5,684 nucleotides of DNA from Legionellaceae bacterium UBA2794. Its GTDB lineage: Bacteria; Pseudomonadota; Gammaproteobacteria; Legionellales; Legionellaceae. The first letter of the stretch is position 1. Each line of letters starts with the position of its first letter. Below, one piece after another: positions 3,902 to 5,684 of the stretch. The position numbers were made by a program, and so were the translations under genes. The stretch covers positions 4,981 through 10,664 of the forward strand of contig DEHS01000101.1 of assembly GCA_002352055.1 (NCBI GenBank), given 5' to 3'. The notes under the pieces are model-generated. The model made no database searches. It saw nothing but the letters and a program-made list of their open reading frames with translations, and was not told where the DNA came from.

Positions 3902-5684
3902 TTAATTTAATACTAAATCCTGACTGATTATTTCCTTACATTTATCAAGAATCATTTTTGCCTGTTCAAGGCTGTATATATCTGGTCGGTACTTTAATGA
4001 AAAGTCCACTTTATTGTGTGCATATACATAAACTTTAAAAGATAAATGCCTTGGATCATTTCCCCATAAATCTATAGTCACATCAGGCATTGATACGAGT
4101 TCAAATCGTTCCTCTAAATCAGATAAATCATAATACTGGTAATCCAGTGAAACAGGAGCACTTTTAATTTGAAACTCTTTTAATTTAAAATGAGGCATGT
4201 ATTGATATTCAGAGGTTTCTATCAATTCCTCTCTGATATATTGCGCCATCTCAGCAAGGGGCCGGGCGTGAATTTGTTTACAGCGAATTAATGGATGTTG
4301 CACCAGTGGCCCAATAATATTTTTTTGAAAATCGAGATTCCTTCCTGAGCAAAAAACCATTACAACGGTATCCGCTTTATTTGAAACTTCTGCTAAAGCT
4401 CGATGAATCACTGCTTGTAAAAGACATCCCAAGGTCACAGAGTGTCTTGCAGCATATGCCTCTAGTTTTGCCAGGGAAGCTTGTGACAAGGAAAATCCTG
4501 TTTTCTCTCCATGCAGAGGAAGAGCCTCAGGTTCCACTATTGCATTAATAGGCTTACCTTCAATTACATGCAGGTAATCATACCCCTGTAATTTATCCTG
4601 CCAAAATTGTTTCAACTCATTATCAATCTTTGGATAAATATCCTGCATTAACCAGCCTACATAACTGCGAAATTGCACTGGCACTGGGGTATTCGCTTTA
4701 TCAGGATTATCATAGAGATTGATGAACTCTTTAAAAAAAGAAATTGTGGACATTCCATCACAAATGACATGACAAAAAACAAGTCCGACTACAGTGTAGC
4801 TATTATCCACATGATAAATGTAGCATCGAAACAAAGGAGGAGATTCTAAACTAAATGGTTCATTATAAGCTGAAACCATTGCCTCGCCTAATTGAGAACT
4901 GGTAATTTCAAAGGTTTTACTATGGAAAATGATTTCATTATGCACTCGATGATAGTGTTGACCATACAGGGAAAAAATGGATGCTCTTAAAATTTCATTA
5001 TTTTTAACAAGCGTATTAAGTGCTTTATCAGCCTTATCAACAGGCATCAACCCGCTCATCTTGAAAAAAAAGGGAATATGGTATGCCCGGTTGTAGGGGA
5101 AGGATTTGATATAATCTACCATTTCAATCTGATGCGGTACTAATGGAAAACAGGAGGTATCCAGATTATGTGTATTTAAGTGACCTACATCAACTTTAGA
5201 TTTTATATCAATGCGGGAAATGAGCAGGTCACTAAGTGCTGAAATATTGAAATTATGGTGCAAATCAGCCAAGGTAATTTTTAAATCCTGGCCAAAATAA
5301 TTTTTAATTTCAAGTAAAAACTGAGTTTGCATTAAAGAGTCAGTACCGAAATTATATAAACTTTCATCAACCGCAATAAATTCTTTATCTTTTTTAAGGA
5401 TGCGGCTAATCATTTGCAATAATATTTTTTGAATAGAAACCAATTGCTCCATATGAGACAGCGATGCAAACTGATTTTTTTGAAATTCACCTTTTTCACC
5501 ATGCGCATCATTCTCAAGTATTAATTGAGATATGAAACTCTGGTTATTTATCGAATTAAAGGCTGTTTTAAAGGCACTTGACTCAAGATCAGCCACCATT
5601 ATATTGCCCTGATAAGAAAGCAATGCGTTCATCATGTTAAGACATTTTTTGAGTGACATGGGCCTAATTTGAATATAAAACGGC
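3902..5684 (-). CDS. C-terminal part of a PKS/NRPS: carrier and terminal condensation domains
   Basis: This gene is cut by the window. The frame has no stop through to the edge, and eight residues (PFYIQIRP) precede the first in-window ATG at 5659, so that Met is unlikely to be the start. Numbering from that Met: residues 1-46 resemble the end of a polyketide-synthase ketoreductase region (IRPMSLKKCL...VADLESSAFKTAF). Residues 70-148 are a carrier domain with phosphopantetheine Ser108 in NFGTDSLMQ. Residues 170-580 are a condensation domain with C1-like PLVPHQ, C2-like NNEILRAS, C3 CHVICDG (296-302), C4-like FRSYVGW and C5-like GRN...IIGPLVQHPL. The catalytic second His (297) and the DG pair remain, but the first His is Cys. 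The protein ends directly after this domain, with no adenylation, thioesterase or reductase domain. The last domain could join the carrier-bound acyl chain to a free amine or alcohol, or release it. The HAD gene follows after 13 bases. Hybrid synthase membership is firm; the product is unknown. Confidence 0.88.
   Translation of the reverse strand, partial: PFYIQIRPMSLKKCLNMMNALLSYQGNIMVADLESSAFKTAFNSINNQSFISQLILENDAHGEKGEFQKNQFASLSHMEQLVSIQKILLQMISRILKKDKEFIAVDESLYNFGTDSLMQTQFLLEIKNYFGQDLKITLADLHHNFNISALSDLLISRIDIKSKVDVGHLNTHNLDTSCFPLVPHQIEMVDYIKSFPYNRAYHIPFFFKMSGLMPVDKADKALNTLVKNNEILRASIFSLYGQHYHRVHNEIIFHSKTFEITSSQLGEAMVSAYNEPFSLESPPLFRCYIYHVDNSYTVVGLVFCHVICDGMSTISFFKEFINLYDNPDKANTPVPVQFRSYVGWLMQDIYPKIDNELKQFWQDKLQGYDYLHVIEGKPINAIVEPEALPLHGEKTGFSLSQASLAKLEAYAARHSVTLGCLLQAVIHRALAEVSNKADTVVMVFCSGRNLDFQKNIIGPLVQHPLIRCKQIHARPLAEMAQYIREELIETSEYQYMPHFKLKEFQIKSAPVSLDYQYYDLSDLEERFELVSMPDVTIDLWGNDPRHLSFKVYVYAHNKVDFSLKYRPDIYSLEQAKMILDKCKEIISQDLVLN

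Noticed and set aside
1..5684. CRISPR array, tRNA or rRNA genes
   Set aside because: No regularly spaced direct repeats, and no cloverleaf or rRNA-like segments were seen on reading either strand.

Overview
The window looks like a piece of a Legionella or closely related gammaproteobacterial genome. The reasons are low G+C, a leucine-rich-repeat (LRR) protein with an acidic 'E-block' tail of the kind exported by Dot/Icm type IV secretion, and a polyketide/peptide synthase gene in an accessory setting. The genus is inferred from protein style, not proven. All recognisable genes lie on the minus strand, so transcription runs from right to left.

Right end (3217-5684): a two-gene operon. The first gene is the 3' end of a large modular synthase. 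Its frame stays open to the window edge, and the visible part reads as the tail of a ketoreductase-like domain, a carrier domain (Ser at 5336-5338) and a terminal condensation domain in which the usual HHxxxDG motif reads CHxxxDG. No adenylation or thioesterase domain follows. Thirteen bases further on starts a 223-residue HAD phosphatase of the beta-phosphoglucomutase-like class, with a weak hairpin at its stop codon. The condensation domain probably releases or esterifies the product, and the phosphatase may act in the same pathway; both are inferences.

Middle (1430-3201): about 500 bases without a convincing gene separate the operon from a 405-residue LRR protein. That gene has a clear ribosome site, a possible promoter and a good intrinsic terminator. 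It is the best effector candidate here.

Left-middle (664-1430): no intact gene, but two reading frames broken by small shifts can be followed on the minus strand. One (907-1219) would encode a roughly 100-residue protein with a soluble N-terminus and two hydrophobic segments. The other (664-880) is a degraded soluble-protein remnant. This is a decaying gene block.

Left end (1-649): a 108-residue exported protein with six cysteines (323-649), followed by two adjacent hairpins whose only imperfect pairs become G-U pairs in minus-strand RNA. Beyond them is a 185-base segment bounded by perfect 17-base inverted repeats, which looks like a small mobile element or the remnant of one. The mix of a short inverted-repeat element, eroded genes, an effector-like gene and a biosynthetic operon suggests an accessory, horizontally shaped region.
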